From an uncultured Cytophagaceae bacterium (GTDB lineage Bacteria > Bacteroidota > Bacteroidia > Cytophagales > Spirosomataceae), in assembly GCA_903837305.1 (NCBI GenBank), contig CAILUB010000211.1, forward strand, positions 1 to 11,412: a stretch of 11,412 nucleotides of DNA. The letters are read 5' to 3'. Both the position numbers and the translations under genes were made by a program. The notes below the pieces were generated by a model. That model saw only the letters and a program-made list of their open reading frames with translations, was not told where the DNA came from and did not search any database. Shown here piece after piece: positions 1 to 6,657 of this stretch. Position 1 is the first letter of the stretch, and each line of letters begins with the position of its first letter.

Positions 1-346
1 TAACCACATTGTTTCTACTTCTTTAAAGTACCAAACGCAATTAGTGGAAAATGTGAAGGGTCAAAAAGAAATTGGCATAGATCCTCAATATTATGCGCCA
101 ACAATCGAGATGATTAAGAAAATTTCTGAATACACCTCATCCATCGTTCGCATGCAAAACGAAATGACTGAAGCCAGAAAAGAAGCGAATAATATCGAAG
201 ACTTAGAAGATAGGGCCGTTTTTTATAGTACAAAAGTGATAGATTATTTTGAAGATATTCGTTACAATGTTGATAAATTAGAATTAATAATAGATGATGA
301 TGAATGGCCACTTCCTAAGTACCGTGAACTATTATTAATCAAATAA
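1..346 (+). CDS. Glutamine synthetase type III, C-terminal end (5'-truncated by window)
   Basis: The reading frame is open from the window edge (first whole codon at base 2) to a TAA at 344-346, giving about 114 residues of a longer protein. A GTG at 44 is in frame but is not a credible start, because the homologous-looking sequence continues upstream of it. The visible part is helical and charged and ends in a WPLPKYRELL-type tail preceded by DKLELIIDDDE. That tail, together with the IEMIKKISEY and EARKEANN helices, is what I recognise from the C-terminus of the large (about 700-730 residue) type III glutamine synthetases common in Bacteroidota. The family makes glutamine from glutamate, ammonia and ATP in the cytoplasm. 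The catalytic domain lies outside the window, so its integrity cannot be judged. The next gene starts 6 bases downstream on the same strand, so read-through transcription is likely. The alternative, an unrelated helical protein, is unlikely given the tail. Confidence 0.85.
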   Translation, partial: NHIVSTSLKYQTQLVENVKGQKEIGIDPQYYAPTIEMIKKISEYTSSIVRMQNEMTEARKEANNIEDLEDRAVFYSTKVIDYFEDIRYNVDKLELIIDDDEWPLPKYRELLLIK

Positions 347-352
347 ACCCCT

Positions 353-928
353 ATGTCTACTAACACAAACCCAGGATTTGATCCAGCAGAAATTGCTACC
401 TTAAAAAAGCAGTGCGAAGCAGAGAAACGTTCATTTGTCTATATTTTAGACGAAGATTTACCCTCTGGAAATGAAAGAGAAATGGTTCACATCCAATTTG
501 TGGGTCAATATGAAAAACAAGAAGTCATCTATGATGCCATTGTTTGTACCCTTCAATTACACTATTCAAGCTTGTTATATGAAGCAGCTGAAAGAGAAAT
601 CATTCAACAATACCCTTTGTATGTTCCTTTAGAGAATCGTGATGAAAATTACGAGCCGAACGAGGAATTAGATGAAGAAGTAGAAATGTTAATCTTAGAA
701 GTTATCGAAGACTTAGAGGAGAATGAAGAGATTAAGGTGGCAGAATACATCGAAATTGATCCAGAATTTGACTATGGGGTAAGTATTGAAGCTGCTTTAT
801 ATGTTCCTGCATTAGATGATGAGATGTTAACTCAATTCATTCAGGACTTTAATGGCAACACGTTAAGCTTAGATCCATCACTTTATACCTTTAACTCTGA
901 TGACGAGGAAGAGGAGGAGGAAGAATAA
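353..928 (+). CDS. Very acidic protein of unknown function upstream of rsmE
   Basis: This is a 191-residue cytoplasmic-looking protein with no signal peptide and no membrane segment. I do not recognise a named family. It begins MSTNTNPGFD and has a mixed alpha/beta-looking first half (about residues 25-100) that includes a YEKQEVIYDAIVCTLQLHY stretch. A dense Glu/Asp segment follows (about 100-135), then a second ordered-looking part (about 140-180), and the protein ends in two Asp and seven Glu. The whole protein is strongly acidic. It sits 6 bases after the glutamine synthetase gene and 3 bases before rsmE, so it is very probably co-transcribed and translated with them. The position next to an rRNA methyltransferase gives weak support for a ribosome- or RNA-related role, but that is guesswork. 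The acidic tail could mimic nucleic acid or bind basic proteins or metals. The gene is real, judging by the tight operon packing, the full-length open frame and the ATG start; its function is unknown. Confidence 0.85.
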   Translation: MSTNTNPGFDPAEIATLKKQCEAEKRSFVYILDEDLPSGNEREMVHIQFVGQYEKQEVIYDAIVCTLQLHYSSLLYEAAEREIIQQYPLYVPLENRDENYEPNEELDEEVEMLILEVIEDLEENEEIKVAEYIEIDPEFDYGVSIEAALYVPALDDEMLTQFIQDFNGNTLSLDPSLYTFNSDDEEEEEEE

Positions 929-931
929 CAA

Positions 932-1636
932 ATGAGTATAGCCGTATTTTACGCTCCTAATGCAAAGGATTCCTCTTATTTATCTGAAGAGGAATCCTTT
1001 CATGCTATACGGGTATTGCGTTTAAGAGTAGGAGAGACGATCCACCTCTTAGACGGACGTGGATCAAAATTTAGTACGTCTATTTCTTCCATTGAAGGCA
1101 AAAAAGTAGCTTTCGGTGCCTTAGAAGTGGTCGAATCTGATCTTGCACCAGCTTATAAAATTCATCTTTATGTCGCACCTACGAAGCAAATGGAACGAAT
1201 GGAATGGATGGTGGAGAAATGTGGAGAATTTGGAATACATGGGATCCACTTCTTCGCTTCTAAGAATTCTGAAAGAAAGGAGATAAAACTTCAACGTCTA
1301 GAAAAGACAGCTATCTCCGCATTGAAGCAATCTAAGAACTTATACTTACCTGAAATAACGGGATTACATACGTTTAAGGATATTGCCGCGAAGGAGGGAG
1401 GCGAAAAACTATTCGCCTTTATTTCGAATCCTCCTTTGTCTTCGCTAGCTAAAATTGCCGCTAAAGGTCAAGTATATCATGTCTTAGTAGGTCCTGAAGG
1501 TGACTTTACGCCAGAGGAATCAGCCTTATTAGGTAATAATAATTGGAAACCTTTTAGTCTTGGAAAGTCCATTTTACGTACGGAGACGGCTGGAATAGCA
1601 GTTTGTCACGGTTTACACATCCTGAATTCTGACTAA
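932..1636 (+). CDS. rsmE: 16S rRNA (uracil(1498)-N(3))-methyltransferase RsmE
   Basis: This 234-residue protein has the usual length and architecture of RsmE, which methylates N3 of U1498 in helix 44 of 16S rRNA using S-adenosylmethionine. Residues 1 to about 70 form the PUA-like RNA-binding domain, with the H24-x-x-RVLR box followed by LLDGRG. Residues from about 75 form the SPOUT methyltransferase domain: VAPTKQMERMEWMVEKCGEFG at about 81-101, the S-adenosylmethionine-binding GPEGDF at 187-192, and the knot-forming LGKSILRTETA at 210-220. GPEGDF instead of the enterobacterial GPEGGF is a variant I associate with Bacteroidota and does not suggest loss of activity. The start is the ATG 3 bases after the preceding stop codon. 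The poly-Glu codons of the upstream gene (around 911-924) supply a purine-rich, AGGAGG-containing stretch ahead of it. No clear terminator hairpin follows in the 82 bases before the next gene. Confidence 0.96.
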   Translation: MSIAVFYAPNAKDSSYLSEEESFHAIRVLRLRVGETIHLLDGRGSKFSTSISSIEGKKVAFGALEVVESDLAPAYKIHLYVAPTKQMERMEWMVEKCGEFGIHGIHFFASKNSERKEIKLQRLEKTAISALKQSKNLYLPEITGLHTFKDIAAKEGGEKLFAFISNPPLSSLAKIAAKGQVYHVLVGPEGDFTPEESALLGNNNWKPFSLGKSILRTETAGIAVCHGLHILNSD

Positions 1637-1685
1637 AATCAATTTTTAAACGCTAATACAGGTTAATTAAGAAACATTTGCTTCG

Positions 1686-1693
1686 TAACTTTG
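1686..1693 (+). promoter_or_regulatory. Probable Bacteroidota-type -7 promoter element of the desaturase gene
   Basis: TAACTTTG matches the TAnnTTTG -7 consensus of the primary sigma factor of Bacteroidota exactly. It lies 25 bases before the desaturase ATG, which predicts a short leader of roughly 20 bases. The expected -33 TTTG about 19-21 bases further upstream is not present (bases 1661-1666 read GGTTAA), so the call rests on the -7 box and its position alone. It sits in the 82-base gap 1637-1718, where I see no other structure. It suggests the desaturase is transcribed separately from rsmE. Confidence 0.45.
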
Positions 1694-1718
1694 TTGTATC
1701 ATTATAATCAATTCTATT

Positions 1719-2480
1719 ATGCAATTAGTACTTCCGGCTTTCTTCATACATTGGTATGTTTCTTTGTTTAGTCAGACTTTTTTCCTTCACCGCTATTCAG
1801 CGCATAAGATGTTTTTGATGAGCAAGTTTTGGGAAAAATTCTTTTATTTCTTGACTTATTTATCACAAGGATCTTCTTTTTTAAGCCCTCGTGCCTATGC
1901 GATTTTACACAGAATGCACCACGCATTTTCAGATACCAAAAAAGACCCGCATTCTCCCATGTTCTCAAGCAACGTATTTACGATGATGTGGAAGACTAAA
2001 AATATTTATAACGCGGTACTAAATAGAGATCAGAAGGTAGAAGAACGTTTCGAGCACGATTACCCTGTTTCTAAAACGATTGAAAAAATTGGCGATTCTT
2101 GGATCTCTCGTTTAGGTTGGGGAGTGGCTTATGCTTCTTTATACATCGTAGGATATGTGTATTTCGATATGCACTGGGCCTTTTTCTTCTTATTACCAGT
2201 TCACTTTTTGATGGGACCTGTACACGGAGCTATCGTAAACTGGTCAGGACATAAGTATGGCTACCAAAACTTTGACAACCATGACCACTCGAAGAACTCG
2301 TTAATTTTCGATGTAGTAATGATGGGCGAGTTGTTCCAAAACAATCACCATAAACTACCGAACCGTGTTAACTTCGCAACGAAGTGGTTTGAATTCGATC
2401 CAACCTATCCGATGATTAAATTACTGACTTGGCTGAAGATCATTCGTCCGAATGTGAAACCAGCGGATGCTAAGTTTTAA
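1719..2480 (+). CDS. Membrane fatty-acid (acyl-CoA/acyl-lipid) desaturase
   Basis: This 253-residue integral membrane protein belongs to the fatty-acid desaturase superfamily, di-iron enzymes that insert a cis double bond into acyl chains using O2 and an electron donor. The histidine boxes are visible: HRYSAH at 24-29 (HX4H), HRMHH at 64-68 (HX2HH) and QNNHH at 207-211 (QX2HH). An additional NWSGH at 174-178 fits the extra metal ligand of the stearoyl-CoA-desaturase-like branch. Hydrophobic segments surround the boxes (about 1-22, 40-58, 133-148 and 152-170). The length matches compact bacterial desaturases without a fused cytochrome b5 domain, so a separate ferredoxin- or b5-like donor is needed and none is encoded here. 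The first residue of box 3 is Gln rather than His. The gene stands alone between a likely promoter and a strong terminator. The role inferred is membrane-fluidity adjustment; substrate and regioselectivity cannot be read from sequence. Confidence 0.9.
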   Translation: MQLVLPAFFIHWYVSLFSQTFFLHRYSAHKMFLMSKFWEKFFYFLTYLSQGSSFLSPRAYAILHRMHHAFSDTKKDPHSPMFSSNVFTMMWKTKNIYNAVLNRDQKVEERFEHDYPVSKTIEKIGDSWISRLGWGVAYASLYIVGYVYFDMHWAFFFLLPVHFLMGPVHGAIVNWSGHKYGYQNFDNHDHSKNSLIFDVVMMGELFQNNHHKLPNRVNFATKWFEFDPTYPMIKLLTWLKIIRPNVKPADAKF

Positions 2481-2489
2481 TTCTAAATG

Positions 2490-2518
2490 AAAAGAGCCTC
2501 AATTGAGGCTCTTTTTTT
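2490..2518. terminator. Bidirectional intrinsic terminator between convergent genes
   Basis: An inverted repeat has its left arm at 2490-2500 (AAAAGAGCCTC) and right arm at 2505-2515 (GAGGCTCTTTT), separated by AATT. The 11-bp stem is perfect. A T-run (2512-2518) follows on the + strand, and the A-tract at 2490-2493 supplies the shorter U-run for the - strand. It begins 10 bases after the desaturase stop and touches the stop codon of the convergent E2 gene (2517-2519). It should therefore terminate the desaturase well and may serve the E2 operon less strongly, since the - strand hairpin would form just after the E2 stop. Confidence 0.88.
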
Positions 2519-3773
2519 ATATCTGCGTATCATTACTGAATTTCTCCAAGTAATCCGAAACTCGCTTAACAAAACCTCCACCTAATGAACCATCTACAAC
2601 ACGGTGGTCATAAGCATGTGAGATAAACATCTTTTGACGAATCGCAATCACATCCTCGCCTTTTTCATTTGTAATAACCGCAGGCTTCTTTTCAATTACT
2701 CCGAAAGCTAAAATCCCCACTTGAGGCTGAACAATAATAGGAGTTCCCATTAAATTACCAAAACTACCAATATTAGAAATGGTAAATGTTCCTCCTTCTA
2801 AATCAGTTGGTTTCAACTTATTTGCTCTAGCTCGAGTAGACAAATCATTCACCTTTTGGGTTAATTCAGCCAACGTCATTTTATCTACTTCGTGAATAAC
2901 AGGGACAATCAAATTACCGTTAGGTAATGCTACAGCCATTCCAATGTTAATTTGAGCATGCTGTACAATGTAATTACCCTCTACTGAAATAAGCATGCCA
3001 GGAAAATCCTTTAATGCATCAGCAGTGGCTTTGAATAAAAGAGGAGTAAAGGTTAAAGGCTCTTTGTGTTTATCTTGAAAAGATTGTTTTACTTTCGCGC
3101 GCCAATTAACCAAATTGGTTACATCCGCTTCTAAAAAAGAGGTCACGTGCGGAGCGATGCGCTTGGAATCTAACATACGCTCAGAAATCATCTTACGCAT
3201 GCGGTCCATTTCAATTACTTCGTCACCAGGTAGACGCATTCCAGCTCCTTGACTCAAAGTTCCCGAAGAAATCATTCGCTTCGAATTTCGAACAGCTATG
3301 TAATTCAAGACATCTTTTTTAGTAATTCTACCATCGAGTCCAGAACCAGAGATTTGATTTAATTCTCTTTGAGATACGTTCTCCGACTGACAAATCTGCT
3401 TAATTAAGGGAGAGATCCAAGGATTAGTTGATTTTTCGGTACTTAACTCAGATGTGCCCACCGTTAAATCAATTAAAGTAGAGATGCTTTCGTCAAGTGA
3501 AAAAGGGTCATTAGTCGATGAGGTACCACTTTCAATGGCATCAATCACGCAGATAGCATTTCCAATCGTGGCAACTGATCCCACTGGAATTAAAATTTTT
3601 TGCAAATAACCTGCGACAGGCGAAGGTACTTCCGTATCAATTTTGTCAGTAGCCACCTCTAAGATAAATTCATCCACCTCTACATAATCTCCCGGCTGTT
3701 TTAACCAATTTAAAACAGTTGCCTCCATGATACTTTCACCCATTTTGGGCATAATTACCTCTGTAATGGCCAT
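2517..3773 (-). CDS. 2-oxo acid dehydrogenase complex E2 (dihydrolipoyl acyltransferase), probably branched-chain type
   Basis: This 418-residue protein has the standard three-part E2 layout. An N-terminal lipoyl domain (about 3-78) carries the lipoyl-lysine K44 in ATDKIDTEVPSP. A peripheral-subunit-binding domain follows (about 117-155: ISPLIKQI...ISGSGLDGRITKKDVLNY). The C-terminal acyltransferase domain (about 185-412) has the catalytic DHRVVDG motif at 389-395 (H390, D394) and the conserved TFTISNIGSFG near 329-339. E2 transfers the acyl group from the lipoyl arm to CoA and forms the core of the complex. The catalytic domain (RMRKMISERM, APHVTSFLEADVTNLVNWR) reminds me of E2 proteins annotated as branched-chain alpha-keto acid type (bkdB) in Bacteroidota. 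Pyruvate or 2-oxoglutarate cannot be excluded, so I give no symbol. No E1 or E3 genes are adjacent. It lies 4 bases downstream of cinA and is presumably co-transcribed with it. Confidence 0.93.
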   Translation of the reverse strand: MAITEVIMPKMGESIMEATVLNWLKQPGDYVEVDEFILEVATDKIDTEVPSPVAGYLQKILIPVGSVATIGNAICVIDAIESGTSSTNDPFSLDESISTLIDLTVGTSELSTEKSTNPWISPLIKQICQSENVSQRELNQISGSGLDGRITKKDVLNYIAVRNSKRMISSGTLSQGAGMRLPGDEVIEMDRMRKMISERMLDSKRIAPHVTSFLEADVTNLVNWRAKVKQSFQDKHKEPLTFTPLLFKATADALKDFPGMLISVEGNYIVQHAQINIGMAVALPNGNLIVPVIHEVDKMTLAELTQKVNDLSTRARANKLKPTDLEGGTFTISNIGSFGNLMGTPIIVQPQVGILAFGVIEKKPAVITNEKGEDVIAIRQKMFISHAYDHRVVDGSLGGGFVKRVSDYLEKFSNDTQI

Positions 3774-3777
3774 AGGC

Positions 3778-5028
3778 TTAAGTTAAATCGTTTAATAAAT
3801 ATTTACGAAGCAAATTTATACAAGCTAGTGAGCTTAAATAAATATTTTGCATGCGTGTTCCTCCTAAAGTTAATTTTCGAGTAATAACACCCTTAGGATG
3901 TGCCAAAGCAATCCAAACGGTCCCTAACGGTTTTTCTTCCGTTCCTCCATCGGGTCCCGCAATACCTGAAGTAGCTAAAGCATAGGTGGTCCCCAATCTT
4001 TTTTGTACACCCTGTGCCATGGCCTGAATACAAGCTTCAGATACAGCTCCATCACTGGCTAAAATCTGCTCTGAAACACCCAATTGTTCTATTTTTACCT
4101 GATTTGCATAAGAGAGAATCCCACCCATAAAATAGGCCGAACTTCCTGCATTTTGAGTAAACTGATGCGCTAAATGCCCACCAGTACAACTTTCTGCGAC
4201 AGACAAAGTAGCTTTATGATCTATTAATAGTCGACCCACCACCTCAGCCAACTCATCCTTTTCATATCCGAAAATATAAGATTTAATCAATGGATTTACC
4301 TTTTGCAATTCCTGTTCAACCTCCTCTTTCAAACGACTTAAATCGTCTCCCATAGCCGTTAAACGTAATTTAACAATACCCATAGAGGGTAAATAAGCTA
4401 ATTTAATATGTTCTGGTAATTGAATTTCCCAGCCTTCTATCAATTCAGATAAATAGGATTCACCTATACCAACAGTCTTGATAACCTTGTGGTAAATAAT
4501 CGGCATCTCAAAGTGATTTACCAATCGGGGTAGAACTTCCTGCTCCATGATATTTTTCATCTCATAGGGAACACCAGGCATAGATACCCAAATCACACCT
4601 TTCTCATTAAACCACATACCGGGCGCTGTACCTTGACTATTGCGAACAAACTCAGCCTTTGTAGGTAATAGAGCCTGATCTCGGTTGATAGGTGATAATT
4701 CACGGCCGCGTTTAGCAAAGAATTCAGTCACATCTTGTAACGCAACTGAATGCATAGCTAACTCGCAATCAAAATACTCCGCGAGGATTTTCTTCGTCAA
4801 ATCATCCTTCGTGGGCCCTAATCCTCCGGTAATTAATACTACATCTGCTCGCTGAGCAGCTTCGTTTAGTATCTGAAGAATTTCTGATTTATGATCACCT
4901 ACGGATGATTTCCGAACGGTTTTGATCCCTAATTTATCTAATTCAAGGCTGATCCATTGCGTGTTTGTATCCAGGATTTGCCCGTATAGAATCTCATCTC
5001 CAATGGTAATAATTTCAGCCTTAACCAT
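3778..5028 (-). CDS. cinA: CinA-family protein: competence/damage-inducible protein A with NMN amidohydrolase domain
   Basis: This 416-residue two-domain protein has typical CinA length. The N-terminal MoaB/MogA-like (COG1058) domain starts VKAEIITIGDEILYGQ and contains TGGLGPTKDDLT (67-78) and MPGVPYEMKNIM (150-161). The C-terminal PncC-type domain (about 255-416) carries SVAESCTGGHLA (276-287) and TSGIAGPDGGTEEKPLGTVW (353-372). In characterised relatives the C-terminal part deamidates nicotinamide mononucleotide to nicotinate mononucleotide in NAD salvage, and the N-terminal part has been linked to nucleotide-pyrophosphatase activity. A link to competence is historical and not implied here. 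The frame extends upstream to 5187, but the start is set at the ATG at 5028. The family motif begins right there, and the extension would run into gldC on the other strand and has no family resemblance. It is the first gene of a pair with the E2 gene. Confidence 0.95.
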   Translation of the reverse strand: MVKAEIITIGDEILYGQILDTNTQWISLELDKLGIKTVRKSSVGDHKSEILQILNEAAQRADVVLITGGLGPTKDDLTKKILAEYFDCELAMHSVALQDVTEFFAKRGRELSPINRDQALLPTKAEFVRNSQGTAPGMWFNEKGVIWVSMPGVPYEMKNIMEQEVLPRLVNHFEMPIIYHKVIKTVGIGESYLSELIEGWEIQLPEHIKLAYLPSMGIVKLRLTAMGDDLSRLKEEVEQELQKVNPLIKSYIFGYEKDELAEVVGRLLIDHKATLSVAESCTGGHLAHQFTQNAGSSAYFMGGILSYANQVKIEQLGVSEQILASDGAVSEACIQAMAQGVQKRLGTTYALATSGIAGPDGGTEEKPLGTVWIALAHPKGVITRKLTLGGTRMQNIYLSSLACINLLRKYLLNDLT

Positions 5029-5071
5029 TAATTTCCTTAATTTATACGAAAATACGATTAATTTTACAGCT

Positions 5072-5425
5072 ATGAAACAATCTGAAATCAATTTTAAGAT
5101 ACAATTAGACGACCAAAACATCCCTGAACAAATCTCTTGGTCAGCAACAGATAACCCGAACGAGGGCATTGAAGAAACAAAAGCCATTTTAGTAGCTACT
5201 TGGGATCCCTATCACAAAGGGACTTTGACTTTACCACTTTGGACAAAAGATATGGAGGTATTAGATATGAAGCGATTCTTTATCGAAATAGTAGGAACCG
5301 TCGCTGATGCATCATTGCAGGCTACAGGTGATAATTTCTTTGCTCAAGAGCTCGAAGCTACTTGCCGTACCCTTTCATCTCATTTACAGAAAGAAATCGT
5401 AGACGCTGAAAAAGGAACTAAATAA
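5072..5425 (+). CDS. gldC: Gliding motility protein GldC
   Basis: This 117-residue soluble protein has no signal peptide or membrane segment. The start MKQSEINFKIQLDDQNIPEQ, the ETKAILVATWDP segment and LWTKDMEVLDMKRFF (56-70) match what I recall of GldC, a small protein found across Bacteroidota and required for efficient gliding in Flavobacterium johnsoniae. Its biochemical role is unknown and it is probably cytoplasmic. The frame stays open upstream to 4922, but that part is antisense to cinA and unrelated to the family, so the ATG at 5072 is chosen. Only 43 bases (5029-5071) separate it from the divergent cinA, so the two promoters must be very compact. The partner gldB that lies beside gldC in Flavobacterium is not next to it here. 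The gene downstream starts after 2 bases, so the two should be co-expressed. Whether this organism glides cannot be told from gldC alone. Confidence 0.9.
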   Translation: MKQSEINFKIQLDDQNIPEQISWSATDNPNEGIEETKAILVATWDPYHKGTLTLPLWTKDMEVLDMKRFFIEIVGTVADASLQATGDNFFAQELEATCRTLSSHLQKEIVDAEKGTK

Positions 5426-5427
5426 GC

Positions 5428-6462
5428 ATGAAAAAAATATTCTTACTCCTGATATTACCCTTTATAGGACATTCTCAAGGCATAAAATTCAGCACTGCTT
5501 CCTCATTACAAGAGGCGCGTTCTGAGGCAATCAAGCAAAATAAATTGCTTTTCATGGAGATTTATGCCCCTGACTGCCACGTATGTAGTGCATTCAAAGG
5601 GGTATTTACACAACCAACCGTAGGAGAAGTTTACAATAAAAATTTCGTTAATTATCAATTAGATATTCGTAATCCAGCGAATCAATTGGCTATAAAACAA
5701 GCGGGGATTATTTTAAATGCAACACCAACCTTTGTTTTTTTCGAGCCTAAATCTATGAAAATAGTGCAAGCGAGGATATTTGGTGAGAAAGATAATACCG
5801 CAACGATGTTGAATGCAATTGCATCAAAAGCCATCAATCCAGCCGAACAAGTGTCCCAATTCCCTAAGCGTTTAGCTGCTGGGGAGAAGAATCCAGGGAT
5901 GTTGATAAATTACGCTCAATATGCGCGGATTACTGGAGATACATTAACAAATATCAAGGCAATGAATGCTTATATTGCCTTATTAAAACCGGTTCAATAC
6001 AGTTCTCAAATGAATTTCAATCTAATGCAAGTCGCATTAATGAGTAACGATAACCGCCTTTTTGATTATTTCATCCGGAACATAAACTACTATAACTCCA
6101 TTTTTGACCCGTCAGTGGTTCGTATGGTGTATGAGAATATCTTCTCTATTGCTTTATCTGGCTCACAAGCAGCAAAATTAGGGGAATCAGGTTTAATGAA
6201 AATTAAGTCTCAAATGGCTAAAACAGGCTTAGACCGTTCTAGTATTAATCGTAGAACGTGGATGGTCGAATCGGATATACTATTCAAACAGAAAAAGACA
6301 TCGCAAGCGATGAAGGTAATCGATGAATTAATCAATTCCATGCCAGGCGCGTTAGGTCCCAAGGAGAATCAATTTTTGTGTGATTATGTCAAAGGGAAGA
6401 CGAAAGATGCTGCTGCTTTGAAAAAAGCAAAATCATCTTGGTGTCTTTACGGGACTAAATAA
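5428..6462 (+). CDS. Exported thioredoxin-fold protein with C-terminal helical domain
   Basis: This 344-residue protein has a clear N-terminal signal peptide (MKK, then a hydrophobic run to about 13, with likely cleavage near SQG at 16-18), so it should act in the periplasm or envelope. Residues about 22-135 look like a thioredoxin domain. It has LLFMEIYAPDC followed by a CxxC pair (C50-H-V-C53), then an FVNYQLDIRN strand and the cis-proline strand LNATPTFVFF (P100). The residue before the first Cys is Asp, whereas thioredoxins usually have Trp. Residues about 145-344 have no recognised domain and look all-helical, possibly TPR-like, with a Cys in FLCDY and another near the C-terminus (SSWC). 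It may be a thiol:disulfide reductase or isomerase, or a folding factor, for exported proteins; the C-terminal half could bind a partner. It begins 2 bases after gldC, so an envelope role coupled to gliding or secretion is possible but inferred from position only. Confidence 0.85.
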   Translation: MKKIFLLLILPFIGHSQGIKFSTASSLQEARSEAIKQNKLLFMEIYAPDCHVCSAFKGVFTQPTVGEVYNKNFVNYQLDIRNPANQLAIKQAGIILNATPTFVFFEPKSMKIVQARIFGEKDNTATMLNAIASKAINPAEQVSQFPKRLAAGEKNPGMLINYAQYARITGDTLTNIKAMNAYIALLKPVQYSSQMNFNLMQVALMSNDNRLFDYFIRNINYYNSIFDPSVVRMVYENIFSIALSGSQAAKLGESGLMKIKSQMAKTGLDRSSINRRTWMVESDILFKQKKTSQAMKVIDELINSMPGALGPKENQFLCDYVKGKTKDAAALKKAKSSWCLYGTK

Positions 6463-6654
6463 CTAGCGCATAAAAGCGCGGTAGATCATCACAATTAGAC
6501 AAACGATAAACATCAAGATGGAAATCTTGTTGATCGTGTGCATGGCGCGCAGGTTAAAGTTAGCGGGTGCTGCTCCTGGCTTAGGTTTTTGGAATACACG
6601 TACGAAATACGTAAAAACTTCCCCCACTCTAAATTGTTCTCTTAATCTGCTCAT
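6463..6654 (-). CDS. Small single-pass membrane protein downstream of ispG (DUF6728-like)
   Basis: This is a 63-residue protein. An N-terminal amphipathic part (MSRLREQFRVGEVFTYFVRV) is followed by a Pro/Lys/Ala-rich linker (about 22-31), the motif NFNLRAMHTINKISI (32-46) and one transmembrane helix (about 43-58) ending in basic residues. The combination of a short N-terminal helix, the NFNLR..MH.INKIS signature and one TM helix resembles small Bacteroidota proteins I believe are grouped as DUF6728, though I am only moderately sure of the number. Function is unknown. It follows ispG by 3 bases and is probably the last gene of that run. Its stop codon abuts the stop codon of the convergent thioredoxin-like gene with no bases between. 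The ATG start, tight spacing and family-like motif argue that it is a real gene despite its size. Confidence 0.8.
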   Translation of the reverse strand: MSRLREQFRVGEVFTYFVRVFQKPKPGAAPANFNLRAMHTINKISILMFIVCLIVMIYRAFMR

Positions 6655-6657
6655 AGT

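Noticed and set aside
4922..5071. In-frame upstream extension of gldC
   Set aside because: It is wholly or mostly antisense to cinA, lacks family resemblance, and GldC proteins begin at the MKxSEI-type sequence found at 5072.
5029..5187. In-frame upstream extension of cinA
   Set aside because: It runs across the gldC start on the opposite strand; CinA proteins begin with the VKAEIITIGDE segment encoded from 5028.
6466..6479. GCGC-ATAAAA-GCGC hairpin at the convergent junction
   Set aside because: The stem is only about four base pairs and lacks a T-run, so I do not call it a terminator.
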